This document shows positions 17,273 to 25,064 of a DNA stretch of 64,000 bases, in pieces. Under the pieces are notes generated by a model. That model ran no database searches, was not told the origin of the DNA, and saw nothing but the letters and a program-made list of their open reading frames with translations. This DNA is from Sphingobacterium bovistauri (GTDB lineage Bacteria > Bacteroidota > Bacteroidia > Sphingobacteriales > Sphingobacteriaceae). The stretch lies in contig NZ_JADEYP010000017.1 in NCBI RefSeq assembly GCF_020295405.1, positions 1 through 64,000 on the forward strand, read 5' to 3'. How positions within the stretch are numbered: position 1 is the stretch's first letter; each line of letters opens with the position of its first letter. The position numbers were made by a program, and so were the translations under genes.

Positions 17273-17430
17273 TGTAAAATGTATCTCTCTATCTCTGTAT
17301 AAATCATAGCATAATTTGTGCTAACAGCTGTCGTATAAGAGTTGAAGTATGATGTTATATTCGGTGTTAAATAATTTTCTCGAATAAAAGCAGATAGTTT
17401 CTTGTCTGGTGGAGCTACTTCAATAGCTCT
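17273..17430 (-). pseudogene. Possible gene remnant between tRNAs
   Basis: A frame of 52 sense codons, closed by stops at both ends and lacking an upstream start codon, encodes protein-like sequence (PPDKKLSAFIRENYLTPNIT, later IYTEIERYILQNA). It may be the C-terminal scrap of a lost gene; no family is recognised. Apart from this I see no gene in the 17144-17469 gap. Confidence 0.25.
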
Positions 17431-17469
17431 TTAGGTAGGTGTTCAGTTTAAAATCCTATAAAAAAAGAA

Positions 17470-17496
17470 AACCCTTGATAAATTTTATCAAGGGTT
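17470..17496 (-). terminator. Terminator of the Leu(TAA)-Gly tRNA pair
   Basis: AACCCTTGATAAA (17470-17482) is perfectly complementary to 17484-17496; a T-rich tract follows on the minus strand. It lies 5 bases from the tRNA-Leu(TAA) 3' end. Confidence 0.85.
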
Positions 17497-17501
17497 AAAC
17501 G

Positions 17502-17586
17502 TACCTAGGGCGGGAATCGAACCCGCACTCCTTTAACAGGAACAGGATTTTAAGTCCTGCGTGTCTACCAGTTCCACCACCTAGGC
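17502..17586 (-). tRNA. tRNA-Leu (anticodon TAA)
   Basis: The minus strand gives an 85-base class II tRNA: acceptor GCCTAGG/CCTAGGT, anticodon stem CAGGA/TCCTG with loop CTTAAAA (anticodon TAA), long variable arm and T-arm with GGTTCGAATCC. CCA is not encoded. It lies 8 bases downstream of tRNA-Gly, in one transcript. Confidence 0.95.
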
Positions 17587-17594
17587 AACTCTGG

Positions 17595-17667
17595 AGCGAA
17601 AAACGAGATTCGAACTCGCGACCCCAACCTTGGCAAGGTTGTGCTCTACCAGCTGAGCTATTTTCGC
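17595..17667 (-). tRNA. tRNA-Gly (anticodon GCC)
   Basis: The minus strand gives a 73-base tRNA: acceptor GCGAAAA/TTTTCGC, D-arm TAGCTCAGCTGGTAGAGCA, anticodon stem CAACC/GGTTG with loop TTGCCAA (anticodon GCC), T-arm with AGTTCGAATCT. CCA is not encoded. It is first in the tRNA pair transcript. Confidence 0.95.
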
Positions 17668-18161
17668 TTTTTTAAGTCTTTCAAAAGTTGTCTGGACATC
17701 GCGTCCTTCCGATTTGATGATGCAAATATAGAGCTATATTCCATTTCTGCAAAATGTTTTTGAAAATAAAGTGGCTTTTTCCTGTGTTGTACTGGCATTT
17801 GTTTGATTATCAGGTAGAATAATTTAATGCATTTAGCTGTTTTAATTGTTTTATATGATTTTGATTAAATACTTCTCAAGTGTGTTGGGTTAATTGTCTT
17901 TAATTTGTCTTGTTTTGTATTTAATTTTCTTTTTTTTTATTATAAATAAAAATTTTAATTACTTTTTTTATTAATTTTTTGTTTTAAACTTGTTTTTGTT
18001 TAAAATAATTTCATTATTTGTTTAATATTTATACAATATTTAAACAAATACATGTTTTTTTTGTTAAAAATTATAAAAAAATATCATGTTTTGTTTTAGT
18101 TTTCATTAATTTGTTTCGATTATTTATAGTTAACCCAATAAAACAAACTAAACTTAAAATT
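17668..18161. other. AT-rich intergenic region before the porin gene
   Basis: No gene is visible. An upstream in-frame extension of the porin gene from ATG 18018 exists, but it is AT-driven. The region must hold the tRNA promoter and the porin promoter; I see no clear TAnnTTTG box for either. Confidence 0.5.
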
Positions 18162-19193
18162 ATGAAAAAAATAACTTTACTTTTTTCCCTATTTTTATCG
18201 ATTTATGTATCTTATTCTCAAGAAAGTGTTGGTGGTATTGAAATTTCTGGTTCGGCTGATGCATATTGGAAGTATGATTTTGCAAATGGTGAGAATATCC
18301 AGACTTATTTTGCTAATGATCATAATTCAATCTCCTTGGGCATGCTTAATTTAGCGATCAAGAAGTCTACAGGGAAAGCATCCTTCGTCGGGGAGGTTTC
18401 ATTTGGTCCCCGAGGTCAATATTTAACTATTCCAAATGGTGATGGTACAGATGATAACTCATTTCATATACAGAATTTATATGTAGATTATGCTTTTTCA
18501 GACAAATTTTCAATGACTGCTGGTTATATGGGGACTTTTATTGGGTTGGAGGTGATATCCCCAGCTTCAAATTTCCACTATAGCACATCATATCTTTTTG
18601 GAGCCGGTCCGTTTCAAAATGCAGGAATCAAGGGGACATATGCATTTTCAGATAAGGTTTCTTTAATGGCAGGATTATTTAACGATTGGAACACCTATAA
18701 AGATTTGAATGGTGTATCACATTTTGGGGCGCAATTAAATCTTGCTCCAATAGAGGGGCTAAGTATTTATGCGAATTTCCTAACTGGTACTTCAGCGGGT
18801 GGTAAAGATGAGTATTCGTCAGGTACGATTTATGATTTAGTAGCAAGTTATGAGGTGTCAGAGAAATTCTCAGTAGGGCTTAACGCTGCTGATTATACGT
18901 TCAAATCAGAAGGAGGTTTTCAGGGTGTGGCTTTATATCCTAAATACAATATAACTGATTATGCTCAAATTGGTGCAAGAGGTGAATTTTATAAAACCAA
19001 AGATGTGGGGAGCGATGAAGGAGAAGAAATAACTTCATTCACATTGACAGGTAAGTTGTCTCATGGAGGATTGTCATTCATTCCCGAAGTTCGGTTTGAT
19101 TCTAATGATTCAATGCCATTCTTGAAAAGTGATTTTACGACTTCTACTAAATCAGCTTCGCAATTTTCATTAGCAGTGGTGTATGCTTTTTAG
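18162..19193 (+). CDS. BBP2-type outer-membrane beta-barrel porin
   Basis: The 343-residue protein has a signal peptide (residues 1-20, MKKITLLFSLFLSIYVSYS, cut before QE) and then beta strands throughout, ending in an aromatic residue (VVYAF), the classic barrel signature. The region about 20-190 with ISGSADAYWKYDF, then MLNLAIKKSTGKASFVGEVS and YMGTFIGLEVISPASNFHYS, resembles the putative beta-barrel porin-2 (OmpL-like) family. I use ATG 18162 rather than the in-frame ATG 48 codons upstream because only it yields a signal peptide at the N-terminus. The substrate is unknown. Confidence 0.85.
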   Translation: MKKITLLFSLFLSIYVSYSQESVGGIEISGSADAYWKYDFANGENIQTYFANDHNSISLGMLNLAIKKSTGKASFVGEVSFGPRGQYLTIPNGDGTDDNSFHIQNLYVDYAFSDKFSMTAGYMGTFIGLEVISPASNFHYSTSYLFGAGPFQNAGIKGTYAFSDKVSLMAGLFNDWNTYKDLNGVSHFGAQLNLAPIEGLSIYANFLTGTSAGGKDEYSSGTIYDLVASYEVSEKFSVGLNAADYTFKSEGGFQGVALYPKYNITDYAQIGARGEFYKTKDVGSDEGEEITSFTLTGKLSHGGLSFIPEVRFDSNDSMPFLKSDFTTSTKSASQFSLAVVYAF

Positions 19194-19231
19194 TCTGTAA
19201 AAGTATATTAATAAATCTATAATAATTAATT

Positions 19232-19266
19232 AAAAAAGGGATTTTGATTTTCAAAATCCCTTTTTT
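19232..19266. terminator. Bidirectional terminator between porin and 19270-19686
   Basis: A 16-bp perfect stem (19232-19247 with 19251-19266) flanked by A- and T-runs serves two convergent genes; it ends only 3 bases before the minus-strand stop codon. Confidence 0.88.
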
Positions 19267-19269
19267 GTT

Positions 19270-19686
19270 TTATTTTTTTGAATTTTTTAATTCATTAAGT
19301 TCTTTACGCAAAGCTTCAAGTTCCGCTTGTTGTTCTTTAATTGCAGCTACTAATACAGGAATAAGATTTTCATTATTCACTTCGTCATATTTTACTGTTT
19401 TCGTGGCATTTTTTCCTGATTTGTAAATTTTAGATTGTGTCTTCACGACTTCTGGAGCTGCATTTTCTGCAGTGAATCCATATTGTTTGGACTTAGGTAA
19501 TTCAAATGCTTTAAACTTATCAGTGTTGTAATTGAAAGTAATTGGCTCTAGATTATTTATTACAGCAAAAGGTTGAGAAATTGTTTCAACATTTACTTTC
19601 AGTTCTTTTTCAGTTAATTGTTGTGCATTGACAGTATGCACGATTCCCATGATAGCGCCTAAAATGACGATTGATCTTAATGTCAT
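19270..19686 (-). CDS. Short secreted protein with endosialidase-chaperone-like C-terminus
   Basis: The 138-residue product has a signal peptide (residues 1-21, ending VNAQ). The rest reads YGFTAENAAPEVV then NNENLIPVLVAAIKEQQAEL and a Lys/Glu/Leu coiled coil to the end. This pattern is that of the C-terminal intramolecular chaperone (peptidase S74-like) region found at the end of tail-spike proteins and of many Bacteroidota cell-surface proteins, but without the usual large N-terminal part and with a shortened catalytic part. I infer a trimeric coiled-coil stub. Function is unknown. Confidence 0.65.
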   Translation of the reverse strand: MTLRSIVILGAIMGIVHTVNAQQLTEKELKVNVETISQPFAVINNLEPITFNYNTDKFKAFELPKSKQYGFTAENAAPEVVKTQSKIYKSGKNATKTVKYDEVNNENLIPVLVAAIKEQQAELEALRKELNELKNSKK

Positions 19687-19749
19687 AGTAAAATGATTAT
19701 ATAATTAAATATTTTTATTGTTATTGTATTAAAGAATTGTATTGTTCGA

Positions 19750-20049
19750 TTAGATTAATACATTTGGAGGGGGGTAGTGTAATTGAAAATGTATAAATGG
19801 TAATTTATGTTTTTTTTCAATGAAATTTAATTCAATACTATTAGATACGAAAAGATATGAAAATACGGATTGAATAAATACTTCAATCTCATAAAGCTTC
19901 TCAATTTCTTTAGTTTCGTTTTCGGTAGAGAATTGTTCTACAAATTCAGTATTGTGTGAGGTAATATGAATCAAAGGAGCGCTTGTCTTAAATGCCAAAC
20001 AACTCAATAAAATTACTGAAAGTATATATTGAATTAATTTTATTCGCAT
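19750..20049 (-). CDS. Small exported or membrane protein, unknown
   Basis: The 99-residue product has one hydrophobic segment at residues 5-20 (LIQYILSVILLSCLAF) that may be a signal or anchor, and a C-terminal His/Pro-rich stretch (HFQLHYPPP). The presence of a Cys in the hydrophobic part does not give a good lipobox. I do not recognise it; it is short, and the reading frame is AT-rich, so it is only moderately certain to be a gene. The C-terminal FIHFQLHYPPPNVLI is like the ends of small Bacteroidota proteins next to metal-efflux or two-component genes, but this is a weak impression. Confidence 0.5.
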   Translation of the reverse strand: MRIKLIQYILSVILLSCLAFKTSAPLIHITSHNTEFVEQFSTENETKEIEKLYEIEVFIQSVFSYLFVSNSIELNFIEKKHKLPFIHFQLHYPPPNVLI

Positions 20050-20161
20050 ATAATCTGTATATAACCCTTTGATTTAATGTTTGATATTATTTGTAAAAAT
20101 ACGAAAATATACTTTTTTATAAATATTAATTCTGTTACATTTTTGTCATAAATTGCGCCTC

Positions 20162-20638
20162 TTAATCTTTCAAATGTATAAATATAAGATCGTTCTCAAA
20201 TCCCTTTGATTGAAGGTAACGAACTAATTTTGCTTTTGCTGTGTAGGACAATTTATGGGGTTGATTAAAGGTTTTTTTATTGATTAGAATTTTTATCTTT
20301 TCAATATATTCTTCATCATTGATTTCTCTAAGAGCGATTTTGATTAGAGGTTGTGATACTTTTTTTAACTTGAGGTGTTGAATGATTTTGATTTTTCCCC
20401 AATCTTTCATTCTAAACTTTCCACCTACATAAGCTTTAGCGAATCGTTCTTCATTAAGAAAATTTTCTGAAATAAGATTTGCTATAATATTTTCTACATC
20501 GGTCTCGTACAAACCCCATTCATATAATTTATCACGAACTTCCTGTTGACACCTCTCTTGGTAAGCGCAAAAACTTTCAATTTTTAACTTAGCTTGATTT
20601 GGTGTGTAATTTTTTTTGTTTCTTTCGTAACCATCCAT
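20162..20638 (-). CDS. recX: Regulatory protein RecX
   Basis: RecX binds RecA filaments and restrains recombination. The 158-residue product shows the family's three-helix repeats: AYQERCQQEVRDKLYEWG (about 27-44), LISENFLNEERFAKAYVGGK (55-74) with the FNEERFA-type core, and the WGKIKIIQHLKLK block after it. It is divergent from murF-alr; recA is not in the window. The start ATG at 20638 is 18 bases from the earliest possible start of its divergent neighbour, one reason to prefer a later start for the latter. Confidence 0.92.
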   Translation of the reverse strand: MDGYERNKKNYTPNQAKLKIESFCAYQERCQQEVRDKLYEWGLYETDVENIIANLISENFLNEERFAKAYVGGKFRMKDWGKIKIIQHLKLKKVSQPLIKIALREINDEEYIEKIKILINKKTFNQPHKLSYTAKAKLVRYLQSKGFENDLIFIHLKD

Positions 20639-20707
20639 TCTACAAATCTTGAAAAAATGACAGACTTATTAAAAAATAATGGTGAAATTTGTATGAATAA
20701 CAAGGAT

Positions 20708-23140
20708 ATGTACATAATCAATGATATTGTAAAGGTTTTTGAACCTATTAAAACCGTACTTACACAGCCTAATTTGACATTTAGTCGATTGTCATACGAT
20801 ACACGTAAAATGCATACGGGGGCTGATAGTTTGTTTTTTGCTCTGCAAGGTCAACAAGATGGACATAGATTTGTTTATGAAGCTTATCAAAAAGGTGTTC
20901 GTAACTTTATAGTATCCGATTTAGCTTTAAATGTTGAGAATTTTCAGGATGCAAATTTTATCTGGGTCAAAAATACACTACGCGCTTTGCAAAGTCTGGT
21001 GTCATTACATCGAAATTCTATTCAAATTCCAGTTATTGGTATAACAGGTAGTAATGGGAAAACTATTGTAAAGGAGTGGTTGTCACAACTTTTAAAAGGA
21101 CTTAAAAAAGTGTATCAAAGTCCAAAAAGCTACAATTCTCAGTTAGGTGTGGCATTATCTCTATGGGACTTAACTAATGATTATGATGTTGCTTTGATAG
21201 AGGCGGGTATCAGTACTGTGGACGAAATGCATTATTTAGAAGAAATGATTCGTCCAAGTTTGGGGATATTTACCTCATTAGGACCAGCACATCGTGAAGG
21301 CTTTGTCTCTAAAGAGGTCAAGCTTGCAGAAAAATGGAATTTATTCATTAGGTCCAAAAAGATATTTGTTCCATCAGCACAAGTTCTCAATGAATATCTT
21401 TCTAATGAACGTATCGTGAGTTGGGGAGTATCTAATACGGATATTCTTCGTGTACTAGCTATTCATTCTTATGAATTATATACGCAGGTGCACTTGTCGT
21501 ATAGAAACTATGATTTTGAATTAAGTATCCCCTTTATCGACAAGGCTTCCATTGATAATGCATTGACTTGTGTGTTAGTTTTATTAGAAATAGGGGTGTC
21601 TATTGATATAATTCGTGATCGAATAGCATTATTAAAACCTTTGGATATGCGCTTGCAATTGAAAATGGGTAAAAATAATAGCAGCATAATCGATGATTCT
21701 TATTCAAATGATTTAGCTTCGTTAAATATAGCCTTGGACTTTTTGAATCAACAAAATCAATATGATAAGAAAAAACTTATTCTTAGTGATTTTGAAGGAG
21801 AAGAATTAACTGCTAAATTTCTGAATAAGCTACATCAGGTTTTGTCGACGGTACAGCTAGACGAAATTATCTTAGTGGGGGGAAGATTTAAGTCTATGGT
21901 GTTTGACTTTTCTAGAAATATTCATGTTTATGAATCTACCGAAGATTTATTGTCTAACTTGTCACAGTTGAATTTTAAGGATTCTGTTGTTTTAATTAAG
22001 GGGGCTCGTAAATATAAACTTGAAACCATAAGTAGATTGTTAACTGAAAAATCTCACGAAACTATATTGCAAATTAATTTGAAATCATTGGAACATAATT
22101 TGAAACAATATCGTTCTAAGATTGATTCTTCTGTCAAAATGATGGCTATGGTTAAGGCTTTTTCTTATGGTAGTGGTTCCTATGAAGTCGCTAATATCTT
22201 GCAGTTTAATAATGTAGATTATCTGACAGTTGCTTTTGTCGATGAAGGGAGTGAGTTGAGAAGATCAGGAATTAAATTGCCAATTATGGTGTTAAGCCCA
22301 CATGAAAGTGCAATTGATGATATTCTTGAATACAACCTTGAACCAGAGATATATTCAGTTAGAATACTTAAAGTTTTTGTTCAATATTTGAAAAATAAAA
22401 ATATTAATGATTACCCAGTTCATATTAAATTGGATACAGGGATGCATAGGTTGGGCTTCATGGATAATGAAATAGATGAACTATTACTTATTTTAAAAAA
22501 TCAAAAGGAAGTTAGAATAAAATCGGTGTTTTCTCATTTAGTAGGGGCTGGTGTCGAGTCATTGAAAGATTTTACTGCTAAGCAGTTTTTACAGTTTAAC
22601 TCAAATGCAGATAAAATAAACACGGCTCTTGGGTATTCATTTTTAAAGCATATTTGTAATACTTCTGGAATTGTCCACCATCCTGAAGGACATATGGATA
22701 TGGTGAGGCTGGGGATAGGTTTATATGGTTTCGATATGAATCCTAAAGAATTAACTTTGGAACAAGTGGGTGTGTTAAAAACTACTATTACCCAGATTAA
22801 GCATATTCCGAAAGATGAAACGATTGGCTATGATCGCAAGGGGCTGCTGACACGAGATTCTATTATTGCTACTGTCAAAATTGGATATGCAGATGGGTAT
22901 AGCAGACGATTTGGTAATGGTGTGGGCGAGATGGAGATAAATGGTCAATTGGTACAAACAGTAGGGAATATTTGTATGGATATGTGTATGTTGGATATAA
23001 CCGATATTGAAGCAAAGGAAGGAGATGAAGTAATTGTGTTTCCTGATATGGCATTAGCGGCTCAAAATATAGGAACTATACCTTACGAATTACTTACAGG
23101 TATATCATCTCGTGTAAAGCGTGTTTATTATTATGAATAA
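20708..23140 (+). CDS. murF-alr: Bifunctional MurF ligase / alanine racemase
   Basis: The ~810-residue fusion combines UDP-MurNAc-tripeptide:D-Ala-D-Ala ligase and alanine racemase, so it both makes D-Ala and takes part in adding D-Ala-D-Ala to the peptidoglycan precursor; the pairing is characteristic of Bacteroidota. MurF part: P-loop GITGSNGKT, then the NSQLGVALSLW block. Racemase part: PLP lysine in MVKAFSYGSG, and RLGIGLYGF and IGYDRKG loops with the catalytic tyrosine region. I choose ATG 20708 (MYIINDIV) because MurF-Alr homologues begin like this and it leaves room for the divergent recX promoter; ATGs at 20657 and 20693 are alternatives. It heads an operon with the next two genes. 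Confidence 0.93.
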   Translation: MYIINDIVKVFEPIKTVLTQPNLTFSRLSYDTRKMHTGADSLFFALQGQQDGHRFVYEAYQKGVRNFIVSDLALNVENFQDANFIWVKNTLRALQSLVSLHRNSIQIPVIGITGSNGKTIVKEWLSQLLKGLKKVYQSPKSYNSQLGVALSLWDLTNDYDVALIEAGISTVDEMHYLEEMIRPSLGIFTSLGPAHREGFVSKEVKLAEKWNLFIRSKKIFVPSAQVLNEYLSNERIVSWGVSNTDILRVLAIHSYELYTQVHLSYRNYDFELSIPFIDKASIDNALTCVLVLLEIGVSIDIIRDRIALLKPLDMRLQLKMGKNNSSIIDDSYSNDLASLNIALDFLNQQNQYDKKKLILSDFEGEELTAKFLNKLHQVLSTVQLDEIILVGGRFKSMVFDFSRNIHVYESTEDLLSNLSQLNFKDSVVLIKGARKYKLETISRLLTEKSHETILQINLKSLEHNLKQYRSKIDSSVKMMAMVKAFSYGSGSYEVANILQFNNVDYLTVAFVDEGSELRRSGIKLPIMVLSPHESAIDDILEYNLEPEIYSVRILKVFVQYLKNKNINDYPVHIKLDTGMHRLGFMDNEIDELLLILKNQKEVRIKSVFSHLVGAGVESLKDFTAKQFLQFNSNADKINTALGYSFLKHICNTSGIVHHPEGHMDMVRLGIGLYGFDMNPKELTLEQVGVLKTTITQIKHIPKDETIGYDRKGLLTRDSIIATVKIGYADGYSRRFGNGVGEMEINGQLVQTVGNICMDMCMLDITDIEAKEGDEVIVFPDMALAAQNIGTIPYELLTGISSRVKRVYYYE

Positions 23141-23154
23141 ATCTAAATTATTAT

Positions 23155-23751
23155 ATGTTTAAGAAGTTTTTTCAAAAGATTTTATATTATTTAATTAAGG
23201 GAGTCTTGGTGGTGGTGCCTGTTGCAGGTGCAGTATTTTTGATTATTTGGATTTTTGCTTCTATAGACAATGCGTTAAATATTTCCCAACACTTTTTAGA
23301 AGATGAATCTGGTCATCCATTATATATTCCTGGTGGGGGTTTATTGATGGTTTTATGTATTCTAATTTTAGTTGGTTTTATTTTTACCACATTTGTCACC
23401 GCACCGATTAGACATTGGTTGAGTCGGACCATTAATAAAATACCTTTATTTAATACGTTGTATTCATCAATCAGGGATTTTACGGAGGCTTTTGTTGGTG
23501 ATGCGAAAAAATTCAACGAACCAGTTCTAGTTAAGGTCAACGATATGGGGCTAAAGAAGATTGGTTTTTTGACGCAGAGAGATTTAAACAAGATCGGTCT
23601 TGATGGTGAAGTTATAGTGTACTTTCCTTTCTCTTATTCATTTGCTGGTCAAATAGTTGTTGTGGAATCCCAATATGTAACAAAATTAAATATGTCTGCG
23701 ACTGATGCTATGAAATTAGTTGTCTCTGGTGGGGTATCAGGTTTAGAATAA
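23155..23751 (+). CDS. DUF502 family membrane protein
   Basis: The 198-residue product has two membrane segments (about residues 14-33 and 60-82) separated by a loop with a PGGG motif, then a soluble part with the family core IPLFNTLYSSIRDFTEAF and a C-terminal sequence with IVVVESQYV. This is the DUF502 family, widespread and uncharacterised. It starts 14 bases after murF-alr and is followed after 1 base by the next gene, so it belongs to that operon. A link to cell-envelope work is suggested by context only. Confidence 0.85.
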   Translation: MFKKFFQKILYYLIKGVLVVVPVAGAVFLIIWIFASIDNALNISQHFLEDESGHPLYIPGGGLLMVLCILILVGFIFTTFVTAPIRHWLSRTINKIPLFNTLYSSIRDFTEAFVGDAKKFNEPVLVKVNDMGLKKIGFLTQRDLNKIGLDGEVIVYFPFSYSFAGQIVVVESQYVTKLNMSATDAMKLVVSGGVSGLE

Positions 23752-23752
23752 T

Positions 23753-24343
23753 ATGGCAAATTTTCTTAACAATATATTTGGAAAAGCACCTATTGTAGAT
23801 ACTGATAAGTTAAATTTGCAAGCTCAATTGAGTGTTCAATCATGCATGCTGGATTTAAACTTGATTCGTATAGCTGTAGAACAAAAAAAAATTGTTTTAC
23901 TTCAAGATTTTTTTTCATTAACTACCCGAGTTGATATAAATAAGCAATATTCATTAAACAAAGAACTTGATTTGCTGAATAGTTATATTTCGAGTTATAA
24001 ATCAGCTAGCCAAAGTGAGTTTTTTATAAAGGTATCAAATACAGTAGAAAAGGAATCACTAATACAGGTTTTTCCGTTTATTTTGCTGCCGTTAATTCAA
24101 AATGCTATTATTAATGGGTATAATTCTATGGAGAATTATCCTATACGTATTAACATAATGGCTAGTACGAATAGTTTAAAATTGGAAGTTAGTAATCGTG
24201 TAAATCATTATATCCAAAGTCAAGAATCTACCACTGTAATTGAGAATCTGAAAGCAAGGCTTACACTATTATATCCAGAAAGACATCAATTACTAATCAA
24301 TAGTAATAGTAATATTTTCAAAACTACATTGTTATTAGGATAG
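23753..24343 (+). CDS. LytS-like histidine-kinase relative lacking the phospho-acceptor motif
   Basis: The 196-residue protein matches the cytoplasmic part of LytS/YehU-type kinases. LQAQLSVQSCMLDLNLIRI occupies the place of the family's QxxPHFLFNxLN motif, so the phosphorylated His and its PHFLFN neighbours are lost. The following N-box-like LPLIQNAIINGY and the C-terminal NLKARLTLLYPERHQLLI are the usual ATP-domain landmarks, but the glycine-rich G boxes are not clear. There is no sensor or membrane part. I infer a non-catalytic or altered kinase-like protein; it could be a partner for another regulator. It starts 1 base after the DUF502 gene. Confidence 0.7.
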   Translation: MANFLNNIFGKAPIVDTDKLNLQAQLSVQSCMLDLNLIRIAVEQKKIVLLQDFFSLTTRVDINKQYSLNKELDLLNSYISSYKSASQSEFFIKVSNTVEKESLIQVFPFILLPLIQNAIINGYNSMENYPIRINIMASTNSLKLEVSNRVNHYIQSQESTTVIENLKARLTLLYPERHQLLINSNSNIFKTTLLLG

Positions 24344-24446
24344 GCCATATTTTTGTGTATTTCTTTTGTTGTATTCTTTATTTTAATTTTTCAATTATTT
24401 ATATTTACTATTACAATAGTTAAAGACGGATTTAAATATAAATAAT

Positions 24447-24713
24447 ATGACAGGAACATTAATAGAGAAAGAAGATATTGTAAATCATAAAATATTAGCG
24501 GCTGAGGTAAATAGATCCGAAGAGTTGAGGGGTAAATTGGCAGATGCTCAAAGATTGGGAAATGAGTTTAAGTCAAAAGCTGCAATTGTATTTAATACAA
24601 TTGATGGTCCTTTACGTGTAGAAACAACTGTATGGTCCGTTACGGATAAATATGTACAAATCAAGTCCGGTGTTTTAATACCACTAGCTGCTATATTAGA
24701 AGTTTGTTTTTAA
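24447..24713 (+). CDS. Small hypothetical protein
   Basis: The 88-residue protein has an acidic, helical N-terminal half (EKEDIVNHKILAAEVNRSEE) and a beta-rich C-terminal half (VETTVWSVTDKYVQIKSGVL). No signal or membrane segment. I recognise no named family. It stands ~100 bases after the previous gene and has its own strong terminator. Confidence 0.7.
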   Translation: MTGTLIEKEDIVNHKILAAEVNRSEELRGKLADAQRLGNEFKSKAAIVFNTIDGPLRVETTVWSVTDKYVQIKSGVLIPLAAILEVCF

Positions 24714-24742
24714 TTTTCTTAACAAAATATTATTAGTTTTTA

Positions 24743-24775
24743 AAAACCTCTCTTGTTTAAGAGAGGTTTTTTTTT
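24743..24775 (+). terminator. Terminator of the 24447-24713 gene
   Basis: A 12-bp stem (24743-24754 with 24759-24770), GTTT loop, and nine T in a row at 24767-24775. Confidence 0.88.
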
Positions 24776-24822
24776 GTTTTCGTAAAATATTGAATTAATT
24801 CTTCTTTATTGTTTTATGTTTT

Positions 24823-24830
24823 TAACTTTG
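24823..24830 (+). promoter_or_regulatory. Bacteroidota -7 box for the fimbrillin unit
   Basis: TAACTTTG matches TAnnTTTG; the start would be near 24837, 51 bases before ATG 24888. No -33 match is clear. Confidence 0.45.
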
Positions 24831-24887
24831 GTGAATTACATCTAACTATTGAATTGTAGTTTCCTTTTGAGCTACTAAATATTTCTT

Positions 24888-25064
24888 ATGAAAAACAAAA
24901 ACGTGAAGTATATTACTCCAAAGATTTCTTTGGAATTAATTATGGTTGAAGATCCCGTATGTAATGGGTCTATCGTTGTAAATCCTGTAAATTCATATCC
25001 TCATGTAAATGATTGGGAAGATGGCTATGGTGAAACTGTTAATGGAGGACGATATGACTTATAA
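24888..25064 (+). CDS. 58-residue leader protein of the fimbrillin unit
   Basis: ATG 24888 to TAA 25064 gives a 58-residue protein with an early YITPKISLELIMVEDPVCNG and an acidic C-terminus with DWEDGYGE. It resembles the very short proteins of the MKKxYIxPxI type that occur before fimbrillin and similar surface-lipoprotein genes in Bacteroidota; their role is unknown to me. It has no signal peptide. It overlaps the next gene by 11 bases, so translation is probably coupled. Too short for routine gene callers. Confidence 0.65.
   Translation: MKNKNVKYITPKISLELIMVEDPVCNGSIVVNPVNSYPHVNDWEDGYGETVNGGRYDL

Noticed and set aside
18018-18161. N-terminal extension of the porin
   Set aside because: It would bury the signal peptide inside the protein.
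20594-20707. N-terminal extension of murF-alr
   Set aside because: It overlaps the recX start region and has no similarity to the family's N-terminus.
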